DNA from: an uncultured Lachnospiraceae bacterium
Lineage (GTDB): Bacteria; Bacillota; Clostridia; Lachnospirales; Lachnospiraceae
Direction: 5' to 3'
NCBI GenBank assembly: GCA_902803305.1
Contig: CADCPL010000154.1
Location: forward strand, 1 to 6,857
Length of the DNA stretch: 6,857 nucleotides
Shown here: positions 6,751 through 6,857 of the stretch, one piece after another
Layout of the letters: each line of letters starts with the position of its first letter
Position numbering within the stretch: the stretch's first letter is position 1
Translations under genes and position numbers: made by a program
Notes under the pieces: generated by a model
Databases searched by the model: none
The model's input: the letters and a program-made list of their open reading frames with translations, nothing else
What the model was told of the DNA's origin: nothing

Positions 6751-6766
6751 AGCACTTGCGTTACAA
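6738..6766 (-). promoter_or_regulatory. Promoter of the tatD-ksgA-TPR-glgB unit
   Basis: Minus strand: -35 TTGTAA (6766-6761), a 17-base spacer and a perfect -10 TATAAT (6743-6738). The predicted start near 6731 gives a leader of about 43 bases carrying the tatD ribosome binding site. Its -10 box is one base away from the -10 box of the tRNA promoter, so both cannot be occupied at once. Confidence 0.7.
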
Positions 6767-6773
6767 ACAAAAT

Positions 6774-6846
6774 GCGCGCTTAGCTCAGTTGGTAGAGCAC
6801 CTGACTCTTAATCAGGGTGTCCAGGGTTCGAGCCCCTGATCGCGCA
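6774..6846 (+). tRNA. tRNA-Lys, anticodon CTT
   Basis: The cloverleaf folds by eye. The acceptor arms are GCGCGCT and ATCGCGC, and the D stem GCTC/GAGC closes the loop AGTTGGTA. The anticodon stem CCTGA/TCAGG closes the loop CTCTTAA with anticodon CTT at 6807-6809. The variable loop is GTGTC, and the T stem CAGGG/CCCTG closes TTCGAGC. The discriminator is A at 6846. It reads AAG lysine codons. Two oddities are a C6-U67 mismatch in the acceptor stem and the lack of an encoded CCA (the next bases are CTA), so CCA must be added by nucleotidyltransferase. It is transcribed divergently from tatD. Confidence 0.95.
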
Positions 6847-6857
6847 CTAAGGCCTCA

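Overview
The window is a tightly packed stretch of a bacterial chromosome. It holds four genes in a row on the minus strand and one tRNA gene on the plus strand at the right edge. The gene set, strong AAGGAG-type ribosome binding sites, frequent ATA/AGA codons, TTG starts and sigma-A-like promoters fit a Bacillota organism of the class Clostridia. The Lachnospiraceae are my best guess, but this rests on style and gene content and is not proven.

From right to left in transcription order, the minus strand carries tatD (6688-5924), ksgA/rsmA (5934-5062, overlapping tatD by 11 bases), a 1084-residue TPR protein with a degenerate AAA+-like C-terminus (5003-1749), and glgB (from 1721, running off the left edge). 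At 6774-6846 on the plus strand lies tRNA-Lys(CTT). The only gene-free stretch of any size is the roughly 85 bp between tatD and the tRNA. It contains two fully overlapping divergent promoters, symmetric about base 6744. A second, near-consensus promoter overlaps the end of ksgA and would drive the TPR gene and glgB separately from tatD-ksgA. No transcription terminator is seen between any of the genes.

TatD and KsgA are housekeeping nucleic-acid enzymes (a metal-dependent nuclease and the 16S rRNA dimethyladenosine transferase). GlgB makes the alpha-1,6 branches of glycogen; 573 codons are present, including every catalytic residue, and an estimated 85 or so are missing.

The unusual gene is the large TPR protein. 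It has five or so N-terminal TPR-like helix pairs and a disordered middle made of a Q/P/Y tandem repeat and an acidic P/E-rich tract. Its C-terminal domain resembles a CbbX-type AAA+ module whose Walker A lysine and Walker B acidic pair are altered. It lies 27 bases ahead of glgB, whose product carries a Lys/Ala/Thr/Pro-rich basic tail. Joint transcription of an acidic scaffold-like protein and a branching enzyme with a cationic tail is the most interesting unexplained feature here, although any functional link is a hypothesis. I found no CRISPR array, insertion sequence, phage gene or recognisable defence system.
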